Below, piece after piece: positions 39,301 to 46,690 of a DNA stretch of 64,000 bases. The stretch lies in NCBI RefSeq assembly GCF_004114915.1, contig NZ_CP022219.1:3502501-3566500 (forward strand), in the 5' to 3' direction. This DNA is from Bradyrhizobium guangxiense. GTDB lineage: Bacteria > Pseudomonadota > Alphaproteobacteria > Rhizobiales > Xanthobacteraceae. Within the stretch, counting starts at the first letter, position 1. Each line of letters starts with the position of its first letter. The notes beneath the pieces are model-generated. The model did no database searches, was not told the origin of the DNA, and saw only the letters and a program-made list of their open reading frames with translations. The position numbers were made by a program, and so were the translations under genes.

Positions 39301-39891
39301 GGCGTAGGCGAGGTCGATCAGGCCGCTTTCGACGCGCCGCTCCTTTTCGGTGTTGTGGCGCTGCAATTCGATGTAGAGGCGATCGCCGAACAGGCCCGCC
39401 AGACGCTCGCAGCGCGTCGCGGCGAGCTCGGCATGCCCCCCGGCCAGCGCCAGCGAGATCGGCCCGTCCGGTCCGCCCGTCAGCGCGATCAGCCCCTCGG
39501 TCTCGCCCTCGAACCAGTCGAACTTGATGAACGGAGCATGGCTGTCCGGCGATTCCAGGAATGCGCGCGAGTTCAGCCGCATCAGGCTGCGATAGCCGGG
39601 CTCCTGCGCCGCCAGCAGCACCACACGCGAGGGTCCCATCGCATTGCGCGCATTCGGATCCTGGTCACCGAAATCGATCGCCAGCTCGCAACCGACGATC
39701 GGCTGGATGCCGGAGCCCGCCATCTTGTCGGAGAACTCCAGCGCGCCGAACAGATTGTCGGTGTCGGTCAGCGCCAGCGCCGGCTGGTGGTCCTTCTTGG
39801 CAAGCTCGGCGAGCTTGCCGATCTTGATCGAGCCCTTGAGCAGCGAATAGGCCGAGTGAACGTGAAGGTGAACAAATCCGGCGCTCGGCAT
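36388..39891 (-). CDS. dnaE: DNA polymerase III alpha subunit DnaE
   Basis: The replicative polymerase subunit, 1167 residues. Domains in order are: PHP (from VHLHVHSAYSLLKGS), the palm with GPGRGSGAGSLVAW (about 368) and the catalytic Asp pair D410 and D412 in MPDFDIDF, the third acidic motif in LVKFDFLGLKTL, fingers with YQEQVMQIAQ and DLLRRAMGKK, a helix-hairpin-helix part, and an OB fold near the C-terminus. The length and full PHP fit the main replicase DnaE1 rather than the SOS-induced DnaE2. A 32-residue SOS-type gene lies 186 bp upstream on the same strand. Confidence 0.97.
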   Translation of the reverse strand: MPSAGFVHLHVHSAYSLLKGSIKIGKLAELAKKDHQPALALTDTDNLFGALEFSDKMAGSGIQPIVGCELAIDFGDQDPNARNAMGPSRVVLLAAQEPGYRSLMRLNSRAFLESPDSHAPFIKFDWFEGETEGLIALTGGPDGPISLALAGGHAELAATRCERLAGLFGDRLYIELQRHNTEKERRVESGLIDLAYAKGLPLVATNEPYFASTDDYEAHDALLCIAGGRLIAETEREQLTPDHRFKTRAEMAVLFADIPEALASTVEIAERCSFRPMTRKPILPFFTVGAAQSSDAAAVEAAELKRQAEEGLARRLGVHGLSQGTTEETYAKRLAFELDVITRMKYAGYFLIVSDFIKWAKSQGIPVGPGRGSGAGSLVAWALTITDLDPIKFGLLFERFLNPERVSMPDFDIDFCQDRRGEVIQYVQQRYGRDQVAQIITFGTLQARGVLRDVGRVLQMPYGQVDKLTKLVPQNPAAPVTLAAAIESEPKLQAFRDEDPVVARAFDIAQRLEGLTRHASTHAAGIVIGDRPLSELVPLYRDPKSDMPVTQFNMKWVEPAGLVKFDFLGLKTLTVLDVAVKLLKPRNIHVDLATLPIDDAESYQMLARGEVVGVFQVESQGMRRALVDMRPDRFEDIIALVALYRPGPMANIPTYCARKHGDEEPEYLHPVLEPILKETFGVIIYQEQVMQIAQVMSGYSLGDADLLRRAMGKKIRAEMDKQRDIFVAGAVKNGVPKAQAETIFELLAKFADYGFNKSHAAAYALVSYHTAYMKAHYPVEFIAASMTLDLNNTDKLSEFRSEAQRLGIKVEPPNINRSGATFDVGEKTIYYALAALKGVGIQAIEQIIEERTKRGLFTSLADFAARVNPRAINKRIIESLAAAGAFDTLEPNRARVFAGADSILAACQRAHQAETIGQNDMFGMSADAPTIMLPQIEPWLPAEKLRREYDAVGFFLSGHPLDDYATVLKRLRVQSWAEFSRAVKTGATAGKVAATVVSRMERRTKTGNKMGIMGLSDPTGHFEAVLFSEGLAQYRDVLEPGAAVLLQLGAELQGEDVRARVLHAEPLDDAAAKTQKGLRIFLRDTKPLDSIAKRLAGPDMAASNGAAPKIGSPGIAPRSNGDGEVSLVMMLDLETEVEMKLPGRFKVSPQIAGAIKAVAGVVDVQQI

Positions 39892-40077
39892 GGTCGCGTG
39901 ATGGCCTTTCGCAGATGGGATGGAGCGGGTGCCGGCTCCTCAAGGCATCATGCGCCTGTCCGGCCGACTCGCAGGCACAATGGTGGGGTGCCGCGCCGCG
40001 AGAGTCCACGCCGGAGCGGCCGCTTCGCCGCGTCGTCCCGCTTTTCCCCAACCAGACACGCTTTGAAGGGCCGGGAC

Positions 40078-40176
40078 TCAGAGCTGGGGTATGACCTGGG
40101 CCCAGATCGCGATCATCCCGACGAACAGCGTGATCGACGCCAGTGCGGCGGCCTCTTCGACGAAAACCCTGAACAT
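40078..40176 (-). CDS. 32-residue membrane microprotein under dual LexA boxes; SidA-like candidate
   Basis: A short gene of 33 codons including stop. The product begins MFRVFVEEAAALASITLF and continues through GMIAIWAQ to a VIPQL end. A short acidic and basic N-terminus is followed by one hydrophobic segment (about residues 9-28), so it should sit in the inner membrane. Evidence that it is real: an ideal ribosome site (AAAGGAGCG, GGAG 7 bases before the ATG), a good promoter, and two perfect LexA boxes between -10 and -50. Size, topology, SOS control and position upstream of dnaE resemble SidA, the SOS-induced division inhibitor of Caulobacter (about 29 residues). Orthology is inferred, not shown. 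It would be missed by most gene callers. Confidence 0.72.
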   Translation of the reverse strand: MFRVFVEEAAALASITLFVGMIAIWAQVIPQL

Positions 40177-40193
40177 GTCTCGCTCCTTTGCTA

Positions 40194-40226
40194 GAACGTA
40201 TGAAGAACATTGTTCTCATTTCGTTC
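40194..40226 (-). promoter_or_regulatory. Pair of LexA boxes
   Basis: GAAC-N7-GAAC at 40194-40208 and GTTC-N7-GTTC at 40212-40226 are two perfect alphaproteobacterial LexA operators, 3 bp apart. They cover the -10 and most of the spacer of the promoter at 40209-40237. Spacers GTATGAA and TCATTTC are AT-rich, as in good boxes. Confidence 0.85.
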
Positions 40227-40237
40227 TCGGGAGTCAA
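40209..40237 (-). promoter_or_regulatory. Promoter of the SOS microprotein
   Basis: TTGACT (40232-40237) and AACAAT (40209-40214) with a 17-base spacer read toward the microprotein. The leader before its ATG is about 25 bases and contains the ribosome site. Both LexA boxes overlap it. Confidence 0.65.
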
Positions 40238-40288
40238 GCGCGTCAGGTGATCTCTAAAGGCAATGGTTAACTCGCTGAATTCACGCAA

Positions 40289-40318
40289 TAAAAAAGCCCC
40301 GGCCGAGGCCGGGGCTTC
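40289..40318 (-). terminator. Rho-independent terminator of the porin gene
   Basis: On the minus strand, AAGCCCCGGCC and GGCCGGGGCTT form an 11-bp stem followed by a run of T, about 30 bp after the porin stop. Confidence 0.93.
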
Positions 40319-40345
40319 GACGAACGCTCGAGAGAGCGATCGATC

Positions 40346-41068
40346 TCAGTAACGGCCGAGGACCGGGCCGCCGAACTTGTAGTTCAGGCGGACGAGGCCC
40401 ATGTCGACGTCCTGCTTGATGCGGTCGGTGCCGGCGAGACCGGCGAAGGTGACGTCCTTGTCCGACAGGAAGATGTGGTTGTACTCGACGCCAACCGACC
40501 AGTTCGGCGCAAAGCCGTACTCGAGGCCAGCACCGACCGTACCGCCCCAACGGGTCTGGTCGTTCGAGGACAGCAACGCACCCGAGGCCGTGCTGAACAC
40601 GTCGTACTTGACGCCGACCACAGCCGCACCGCCCTTGACGTAGAGCAGGACGTTGTTCCAGGCGTAGCCGACCTGACCGGTGATCAGACCGAACGAGTCG
40701 ATCTTCGAGCGATTGCGAGTGGCAAACAGCGCGCTGACATTGTCGCCCGAGAAGTCGGCCCAGTTGCCCTGACCTTCCACGCCGAACACCCACTGGCCGG
40801 ACTGCCAGCGATAGCCGATCTGGCCACCGACCGTGCCGCCGGTCGCATCGTGCGAACCTTCGCGGCCACCACCGACGAGATCCCAGGTGCTGTGAGCGGA
40901 ACCGCCGCCGCCGTTGATACCGATGTAGAAGCCACTCCAGTCGTAGATCGCGGCGACCATCGCAGGCGCCTTGGTGTAGGGCCGTGCTGCGAGGTCAGCA
41001 GCCAGTGCCGGCGCAGTCGCGCTGAGCGCAACAAGGCTCACAGCAGCAAGCAACAAATTCTTCTTCAT
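40346..41068 (-). CDS. Omp25/RopB-like outer membrane beta-barrel protein
   Basis: A 240-residue small barrel protein. It has a signal peptide (KKNLLLAAVSLVALSATAPALA, cleavage after residue 23), then the family start YDWSGFYIGINGGGG. Eight alternating amphipathic strands follow, including VGGQIGYRWQSGQWVFGVEG and WSVGVEYNHIFL, and the C-terminal strand ends near LNYKFGG. Such proteins are abundant structural or adaptive outer membrane proteins in rhizobia. It is monocistronic with a strong terminator. Confidence 0.92.
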   Translation of the reverse strand: MKKNLLLAAVSLVALSATAPALAADLAARPYTKAPAMVAAIYDWSGFYIGINGGGGSAHSTWDLVGGGREGSHDATGGTVGGQIGYRWQSGQWVFGVEGQGNWADFSGDNVSALFATRNRSKIDSFGLITGQVGYAWNNVLLYVKGGAAVVGVKYDVFSTASGALLSSNDQTRWGGTVGAGLEYGFAPNWSVGVEYNHIFLSDKDVTFAGLAGTDRIKQDVDMGLVRLNYKFGGPVLGRY

Positions 41069-41321
41069 TTGAGTCCCGTTCCAGTTTCGTCGTTAGGCCC
41101 CCTGGCCGTGCAGTGGTCATAACAGCGATCGACGGAATTGCTGTAACCTCGACGCAACAGTTCGCTCCAAAGGCCCGCGCTTCATTAATGAAGGTTTATC
41201 AGCGCGCGCGGGAAACCCCTTGAAACAAGTGTTTTCTGTAGTTCCATTGTTGGCGACACGAGATAAATTGCATATGCGCGTAACAACGTCGCGCGCACAT
41301 TCGCGTGATGGAGAATTGAAG

Positions 41322-41642
41322 ATGCCGAAACGAATTGCCCTCCCCATTGTCGCCACATTCTCGCTCGCGCTCGCCACATTTGCACTTCTGTCGAACGCCA
41401 GCACACCGGCGCACGCATTCGGCACGCATCATCCGTTCTGTCTCACCGGCGATGAATGGCCCGGGCTGAGCAATTGCAGGTTTGACACCTACGCGCAGTG
41501 CCAGGCGAGCGCATCGGGACGCGCGCTGACCTGCATCGCGAATCCGTATTTCGCCGGACAGAGCGACGACCCCTACGCCTATCAGAATCGTCCGCGCGCA
41601 CAGACGCCGGGCTATTCGCCCGGCATCTACCTGCCGCGCTGA
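41322..41642 (+). CDS. DUF3551 family exported protein, copy 1
   Basis: A 106-residue small exported protein with a signal peptide (ending ASTPAHA, about 33). The DUF3551 pattern follows: CLTGDEWPGLSNCRFDTYAQ, then CQASASGR and CIANPYF, with conserved cysteines. Function is unknown; the family is expanded in Bradyrhizobium. The ATG at 41322 (GGAGAATTGAAG upstream) was chosen because earlier in-frame codons precede the signal peptide. It is followed one base later by a second, shorter copy. Confidence 0.82.
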   Translation: MPKRIALPIVATFSLALATFALLSNASTPAHAFGTHHPFCLTGDEWPGLSNCRFDTYAQCQASASGRALTCIANPYFAGQSDDPYAYQNRPRAQTPGYSPGIYLPR

Positions 41643-41643
41643 G

Positions 41644-41916
41644 ATGCGCGGCGCCTGTCTCACGCTCGCCGCCATAGGCCTGCTTCTCGCGGACGGACCG
41701 GCACCCGCGCAGACCTACGATCCGGGCTATCCGGTCTGCATGCAGATCTACGGCCCCGTCGGCTATTTCGATTGCCGCTACGGCTCGCTCGAGCAGTGCA
41801 GATATCTCGCCGTCGGACGCTCGGCGAGCTGCACCGTGAATCCATACTATCCGCTGAAAAAGCCTCCTCGCCCATCGCGGTCGGCCAACCCCGGTTCGGC
41901 ACGTGCGGGACGCTGA
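41644..41916 (+). CDS. DUF3551 family exported protein, copy 2
   Basis: A 90-residue paralog of the preceding gene: signal peptide (RGACLTLAAIGLLLADGPAPA), then CMQIYGPVGYFDCRYGSLEQ, CRYLAVGRSASC and VNPYYP, with the same spacing of Cys and NPY. The WPG of copy 1 is GPVGY here. The start lies one base after the stop of copy 1, so translation is probably coupled. The basic, Pro-rich tail is unique to this copy. Function is unknown. Confidence 0.8.
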   Translation: MRGACLTLAAIGLLLADGPAPAQTYDPGYPVCMQIYGPVGYFDCRYGSLEQCRYLAVGRSASCTVNPYYPLKKPPRPSRSANPGSARAGR

Positions 41917-41948
41917 TATGCAGTCGGCTCTCCGCCGGTGCTCTTGTG

Positions 41949-41976
41949 TTGACGCGGGCTGATCGCAGTTTAAGTA
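41949..41976 (+). promoter_or_regulatory. Possible promoter of the MFS gene
   Basis: TTGACG (41949-41954) and TAAGTA (41971-41976) with a 16-base spacer precede the MFS start by about 70 bp. The -10 match is moderate. Confidence 0.35.
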
Positions 41977-42048
41977 CGACAGACAAATCTTGCAAGGGTG
42001 GCGACGTTCGCTGGGCTGGTTCCCGTTGCCGCCACCAATGCAGGACTC

Positions 42049-43353
42049 ATGACGACTTCGTCTCAAGCGGCCTCGCGTCGCGCAAAATCAGCTCCGGCTT
42101 CCGCGCCCCCTCGCCTTGCCATCGTGCTGTTCTCGCTTGCTATGGGCGGCTTTGCGATCGGAACCACCGAATTCGCATCGATGAGCCTGTTGCCGTTCTT
42201 CGCCACCGATCTCGGTATCGACGAGCCGACAGCGGGCCACGCGATCAGTGCCTATGCGCTCGGCGTGGTGCTGGGGGCGCCGCTGATCGCCGTGCTCGGC
42301 GCGCGATTCGCCCGGCGCACGCAGCTGCTGGCACTGATGGCCGTGTTCGCGCTCGGCAATGCGCTCACGGCGCTTGCGCCCGGCTATGGCGCGATGATCG
42401 CGGCCCGTTTTCTCTCCGGATTGCCGCACGGCGCCTATTTCGGCATCGCCGCACTGGTCGCGGCCTCGCTGGTTCCCCAGCATCGTCGCTCGCAGGCGGT
42501 CGGCCAAATTATGCTCGGCCTGACCTCTGCCACCATCATCGGCGTGCCGCTCGCCAATCTGATCGGACAGGCAGCCGGCTGGCGCGCGAGCTTCGGCCTC
42601 GTCTCGGTGCTGGCGTTGCTCACAGTATTGCTCTGCGCCTTGTTCGCGCCGCGCGATCAGGCCGGCAAGTCCGATCCGTTGCGCGAGCTCGGCGCGCTCA
42701 GGAGCGGCCGCGTCTGGATCACGCTCGCGATCGGCGCCATCGGCTTCGGCGGCATGTTCGCGGTCTATACGTATCTTGCGACGACATTGATCGAGGTCAC
42801 CAAGGTCAGCACCGCGGTCATCCCGTTCTTCCTGGCTGTGTTCGGCATCGGCGCGACATTGGGCAACCTGTTCGTACCGCGCTTCGCCGACCGTGCCTTG
42901 ATGCCGACGGCGGGCGTCATCCTGCTGTTTGCCGCAGTCGCGCTGCTGGCATTCCCGCTTGCGGCCGGCAATCCCTGGCTGCTCGCGGCGGACATCTTCG
43001 CCATCGGCGCCAGCGTCTCGCTCGGCGCCATCCTGCAGACGCGGCTGATGGATGTTGCGGGAGATGCACAGGCGCTGGCGGCCGCGCTAAATCATTCGGC
43101 ATTCAATACGGCCAACGCGCTCGGCCCGTTCCTCGGGGGTCTTGCGATCCGCGAGGGACTGGGTTGGACCTCCACCGGCCCTGTCGGCGCAGCGCTGGCG
43201 CTTCTCGGATTCCTGATCTGGATCATCGCCTGGCGCGACACCGGGCCTGCGCCGGCCGGCATCATCGCGCAACGCGAGGCAGCTCCACTTGCGCCCCCGC
43301 TGGCGCCGGACCACCGAAGCCGCTCGGCTTCCGCCTGCGATCCGGTGGCATGA
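42049..43353 (+). CDS. MFS drug/sugar efflux transporter (AraJ/DHA1 type)
   Basis: A 434-residue inner-membrane transporter with 12 predicted helices. Helix 1 holds the DHA1-type sequence GGFAIGTTEFASMSLLPF, and the loop 2-3 motif is LGARFARRTQLL. The first half resembles AraJ or chloramphenicol-export proteins. The last 30 residues are a soluble Pro/Arg-rich tail. The ATG at 42049 was chosen; a GTG at 41998 adds residues without support. Substrate unknown. Confidence 0.9.
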   Translation: MTTSSQAASRRAKSAPASAPPRLAIVLFSLAMGGFAIGTTEFASMSLLPFFATDLGIDEPTAGHAISAYALGVVLGAPLIAVLGARFARRTQLLALMAVFALGNALTALAPGYGAMIAARFLSGLPHGAYFGIAALVAASLVPQHRRSQAVGQIMLGLTSATIIGVPLANLIGQAAGWRASFGLVSVLALLTVLLCALFAPRDQAGKSDPLRELGALRSGRVWITLAIGAIGFGGMFAVYTYLATTLIEVTKVSTAVIPFFLAVFGIGATLGNLFVPRFADRALMPTAGVILLFAAVALLAFPLAAGNPWLLAADIFAIGASVSLGAILQTRLMDVAGDAQALAAALNHSAFNTANALGPFLGGLAIREGLGWTSTGPVGAALALLGFLIWIIAWRDTGPAPAGIIAQREAAPLAPPLAPDHRSRSASACDPVA

Positions 43354-43401
43354 CGTCGGCGCAGGTCAGGCAAGGCATAAGGCGTCCCGGTCCCGGTCGC
43401 C

Positions 43402-44151
43402 TCAGCCCGCCATCGTCACAATCAACGGGCCGTGCTTTGTGGCGACAACAGTGTGCTCGTACTGCACCGTCGGCGCTGCGGGACTGCTGTAGAGCGTCCA
43501 CGGATCATCGCCATTCTCCGCCCACTCCGCGCCCATGGAGAGGAACGGCTCGACGGTGAACACCAGGCCATCGGTCATGATGCGACGTTCGGAGCGATCG
43601 GGCCATGTTGCGATCTCCGTCGGCTCCTCATGGAGCGACAGGCCGACGCCGTGACTGGCGAGATTCCTGACCAGGCTGTAGCCGTGCTTCCGAGCAAAGG
43701 TCCCGATCGCCTGGCCGATGCCGGCCATCGGTTTGCCGGCGCCCCCCTGCCGCAGCCCGGTCCACATCGCCCGCCGGCCGTCGCGGCAGAGCCGTTCGAC
43801 CGCGCGGGTGACGGGCGGAACGGCAAACGAGGCGCCCGTATCGGCAAAGAACCCATTCTTCTCGGCCGACACGTCGATGTTGACGAGGTCGCCGCGCGCG
43901 ATCCGCCGCTCACCGGGGATGCCGTGCGCGATCTCCTCGCTCACGCTGATGCAGGTCGCGCCGGGAAAATCGTAGGCCAGCTCCGGCGCCGAGCGTGCCC
44001 CGGCGACCTCCAGGAGCCTTCGCCCGATCCGGTCGAGCTCGGAGGTGGTCATGCCCGGCTCGAGCGCCTTGCCCATCGCCTCCAGTGTGTTGGCGACGAT
44101 GCGCCCGATCTCCTGCAGGCGCGTCAGGTCGTTGTCGTCGGAGATGGTCAT
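43402..44151 (-). CDS. map: Type I methionine aminopeptidase
   Basis: Removes the initiator methionine from new proteins. The 249-residue pita-bread enzyme has all ligands: His76 (EEIAHGIPG), Asp93 (NIDVSAEKNGFFAD), Asp104, His167 (ASHGVGLSLHEEP), His174, Glu201 (TVEPFLS) and Glu232 (QYEHTVV). It is a stand-alone gene, convergent with the MFS gene, not beside rpsB. It is therefore probably an accessory copy, with the essential one elsewhere; that cannot be checked here. Confidence 0.93.
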   Translation of the reverse strand: MTISDDNDLTRLQEIGRIVANTLEAMGKALEPGMTTSELDRIGRRLLEVAGARSAPELAYDFPGATCISVSEEIAHGIPGERRIARGDLVNIDVSAEKNGFFADTGASFAVPPVTRAVERLCRDGRRAMWTGLRQGGAGKPMAGIGQAIGTFARKHGYSLVRNLASHGVGLSLHEEPTEIATWPDRSERRIMTDGLVFTVEPFLSMGAEWAENGDDPWTLYSSPAAPTVQYEHTVVATKHGPLIVTMAG

Positions 44152-44279
44152 GTGGCGGCTCTTCTCGAAAGCTGCGGCATAGCGCTTGCGAGGACGGCTT
44201 GCAAATGGAGTGTGCCAAGATCGTTCGCGGAGCCGCCTCAGCGTTCCGAGAACGTGGTATAGCCAGCCCCGGGGCGGAC

Positions 44280-45179
44280 CTACATGAAGCCGGGATTACG
44301 CGGGAGATACCTGGCCCAATCGCCGAACTGTCGATCAGACATCAGCAGCATCGGGAATTTCAGATGCATGCCGTGGTCGATCGCCACCTTGAGCGCCGGC
44401 TCGCTCGTACCCGGCACAAAGGCCGAGATGATCGGGACATCGCTCCGTGCCGCGAATGAAAGCGCAGCCGCAAAGGCGGGCCCAACGAGATCGAGCCGGC
44501 GCACGGCGAGCGGGCCAATGTGTCCGTCCGAGATATAGACATACCCTTCGCATTCACGGCCGGCATGAATGGTGAACCCGTTCGTCGTGCTGTCGCCCAG
44601 GAGATATCGGTGATGCTTTGCTCTGGAAACGCCGAGAGCACTGATATCAATGGGCACAAGGTCCTCGAACCGGGGCGCCGGAGCAGCAAGGGGTTCGAGA
44701 TGGAGCCGCGGCCCGGCCAGCCGTGACGCCAGGCGGTCACGAGGCACGCTGACCATGTAGATCGGACAGCGCGGAAACAGTCCATGGCGGATGTAGAGGC
44801 CCTGCGACACGTTGTTGAAGGTGAAGGTGATCAGCGCCTTGAGGGATGTTCCGCGCGCTTCCGCGTGCGCGAATGTCTTGCTGATGAGTTGATTGCCAAT
44901 GCCGTCGCTCTGCCGGTCAGGCGCGACAAACAGCTGCGCCAGAAACCAAAGCTCGCCACATACCCAGCTCCACGCAAAGCCGACGATTTCTCCGTCGTCA
45001 TCGGCGACCCACAGACCGGCGGGATCATCCGCAAGCGAGAAGGCCTGAAAACTCAGCGGCTGAGAGGATGCCATCTTGCCGACCCCCCGCCGTTGCGTGA
45101 GCTCGTTGATGCTCGCGACCACGATCTCGTCGGCTCTGGCCAAATCATCGATGCGAGCAGGTCGGCACACGACAGCCAT
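44280..45179 (-). CDS. GNAT family N-acetyltransferase with C-terminal second domain
   Basis: A 299-residue soluble protein. Residues 1-150 are a GNAT domain: CRPARIDDLARADEIV, the beta-4/acetyl-CoA loop LAQLFVAPDRQSDGIGNQLI, and ALITFTFNNVSQGLYIRHGL. Residues about 165-299 form a second domain like that of YitH-type acetyltransferases (VPGTSEPALKVAIDHGMHLK). The acceptor substrate is unknown. No strong ribosome site is visible before the ATG. Confidence 0.85.
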   Translation of the reverse strand: MAVVCRPARIDDLARADEIVVASINELTQRRGVGKMASSQPLSFQAFSLADDPAGLWVADDDGEIVGFAWSWVCGELWFLAQLFVAPDRQSDGIGNQLISKTFAHAEARGTSLKALITFTFNNVSQGLYIRHGLFPRCPIYMVSVPRDRLASRLAGPRLHLEPLAAPAPRFEDLVPIDISALGVSRAKHHRYLLGDSTTNGFTIHAGRECEGYVYISDGHIGPLAVRRLDLVGPAFAAALSFAARSDVPIISAFVPGTSEPALKVAIDHGMHLKFPMLLMSDRQFGDWARYLPRNPGFM

Positions 45180-45205
45180 GAGGGCAACCAGTCCTCAGTC
45201 GATGA

Positions 45206-46582
45206 TCAGGCGAGCGGCCGGATATTCTGGTTCATACGGAAGAAGTTCGTCGGGTCGTATTTTGCCTTGATCCGCTGCAGGCGCCGGTAGTTCGGTCCAT
45301 AGGCGGCAGCGACAGGATCGCCTGTCTCGTCATCATCGAGATAATTGACATAGCGGCCGGAGGCAAAGAAGGGCCGCATCCTTTCGTGAGTGTCGCGCGC
45401 CCAAGCAATGCAACGGTTCGTATCGCTGGGCTGCGTCCACTGCGCCAGAATCAAGAAGTTATAGCCCTCCTGTCGATGCGGAAATGCGGTGTCTCCCGCA
45501 TCGACACGAGCCACCGCGCCGTGAATATGTTCGAGGAGGAGCTGACCCATGGGGGTCGGACAGCGCGCGAAACATTCGATCATGGTCGCAATCGCGCCAT
45601 CGCTCAACTCCGCGAGGAAGTTCGATTTCCAATAGTTGAAGGCGCCTTTCGGATAATTGGCGTCGAGCATGCGGTTGAGTTCGCAATAGGGTATCGGCCC
45701 GACTGCATCCAGGATCGGAGTCCCGAACTGTTTCAGCGGCCGCACCGCTCGTTCGGCATCCGCCACGGGTCCGCAGTGGCTGGTGACCAGGGCGGCGACC
45801 TCTGTGCCGGATCCGTCTGGCGCATGGGTCAAGGATGCGAACAGCATATGCTCGTCCGCGAGCGATCGCGTGCAGGTCCGGAAAAATTCGAGCACGTCGC
45901 GGGAGCGCTCGATGGGATGTACGATCGGGCCGCCGGTGATGATCGGTCCGACCGAATGAAGATCGTATTCGAGTGCGATGGCAATCCCGAAGTTTCCGCC
46001 GCCGCCGCGAGCGGCCCAGAACAGATCGGGCTCATCTTTCGTGCTGGCCCGCAGTACCTTGCCGTCAGCCGTGACGAGTTCGACGGCCCGCAGATTGTCC
46101 AGGGCGAGACCATGCTTGCCCATGAGCCAGCCGATTCCTCCGCCGAGGGTCAGGCCGGCGATCCCCGTGGTCGAAACCACACCCCCGGTGACCGCAAGCC
46201 CATGAAGCTGCGTCTCGCGATTGAGCTCGCCCCAGGTGACCCCGCCCTGCGCCCAGACGGTCCGACCGACAGGGTCGACCCGCACGCCCTTCATGGGCGA
46301 GAGGTCGATCATGATCCCGCCGTCGATGGTTGCGCGCCCTGCCACATTATGGCCACCGCCGCGAACTGCGACCTCAAGGCCGAGCTTGGTCGCAAGAGCG
46401 ACGGCATCGACGACATCGGCCACGCTGCGGCACCTGGCAATCAATGCCGGCCGTTTGTCGACCAACCCGTTGTGGACCTTTCGCGCCTCCTCGTAGCCCT
46501 GGTCCGCTGGTTTGAGGAGTTGTCCTCCGAAAGAGGCGCTAAGATCAGCGGCAGCGCTGGCGACAGATGCGATGGACGACAT
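45206..46582 (-). CDS. FAD-linked oxidase, berberine-bridge type
   Basis: A 458-residue flavoenzyme. An FAD-binding PCMH domain (about 40-210) contains RGGGHNVAGRA, where the His is the usual covalent flavin site, and GLTLGGGIGWLMGKHGLALD. The second covalent Cys of bicovalent members is not obvious. The C-terminal berberine-bridge segment NYRRLQRIKAKYDPTNFFRM is typical. Such enzymes oxidise sugars or aromatic or alkaloid-like compounds; the substrate is unknown. It is divergent from a LysR regulator that probably controls it. GAGGAG lies before the start. Confidence 0.9.
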   Translation of the reverse strand: MSSIASVASAAADLSASFGGQLLKPADQGYEEARKVHNGLVDKRPALIARCRSVADVVDAVALATKLGLEVAVRGGGHNVAGRATIDGGIMIDLSPMKGVRVDPVGRTVWAQGGVTWGELNRETQLHGLAVTGGVVSTTGIAGLTLGGGIGWLMGKHGLALDNLRAVELVTADGKVLRASTKDEPDLFWAARGGGGNFGIAIALEYDLHSVGPIITGGPIVHPIERSRDVLEFFRTCTRSLADEHMLFASLTHAPDGSGTEVAALVTSHCGPVADAERAVRPLKQFGTPILDAVGPIPYCELNRMLDANYPKGAFNYWKSNFLAELSDGAIATMIECFARCPTPMGQLLLEHIHGAVARVDAGDTAFPHRQEGYNFLILAQWTQPSDTNRCIAWARDTHERMRPFFASGRYVNYLDDDETGDPVAAAYGPNYRRLQRIKAKYDPTNFFRMNQNIRPLA

Positions 46583-46653
46583 GACATGGTCTCCTCAGCT
46601 TGACCCGCCATATCCTCGACCGCGGACTGCCTCGGCGCAAATCCGAAGAATTC

Positions 46654-46678
46654 AGGTGACGATGAATTAATTTCACCT
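46654..46678. promoter_or_regulatory. Probable LysR operator in the divergent region
   Basis: The inverted repeat AGGTGA-N13-TCACCT with an AT-rich centre (GATGAATTAATT) lies between the oxidase and LysR genes, just before the regulator start. It is the expected site type for a LysR regulator, by position. Confidence 0.5.
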
Positions 46679-46690
46679 ACACTGGGAGGC

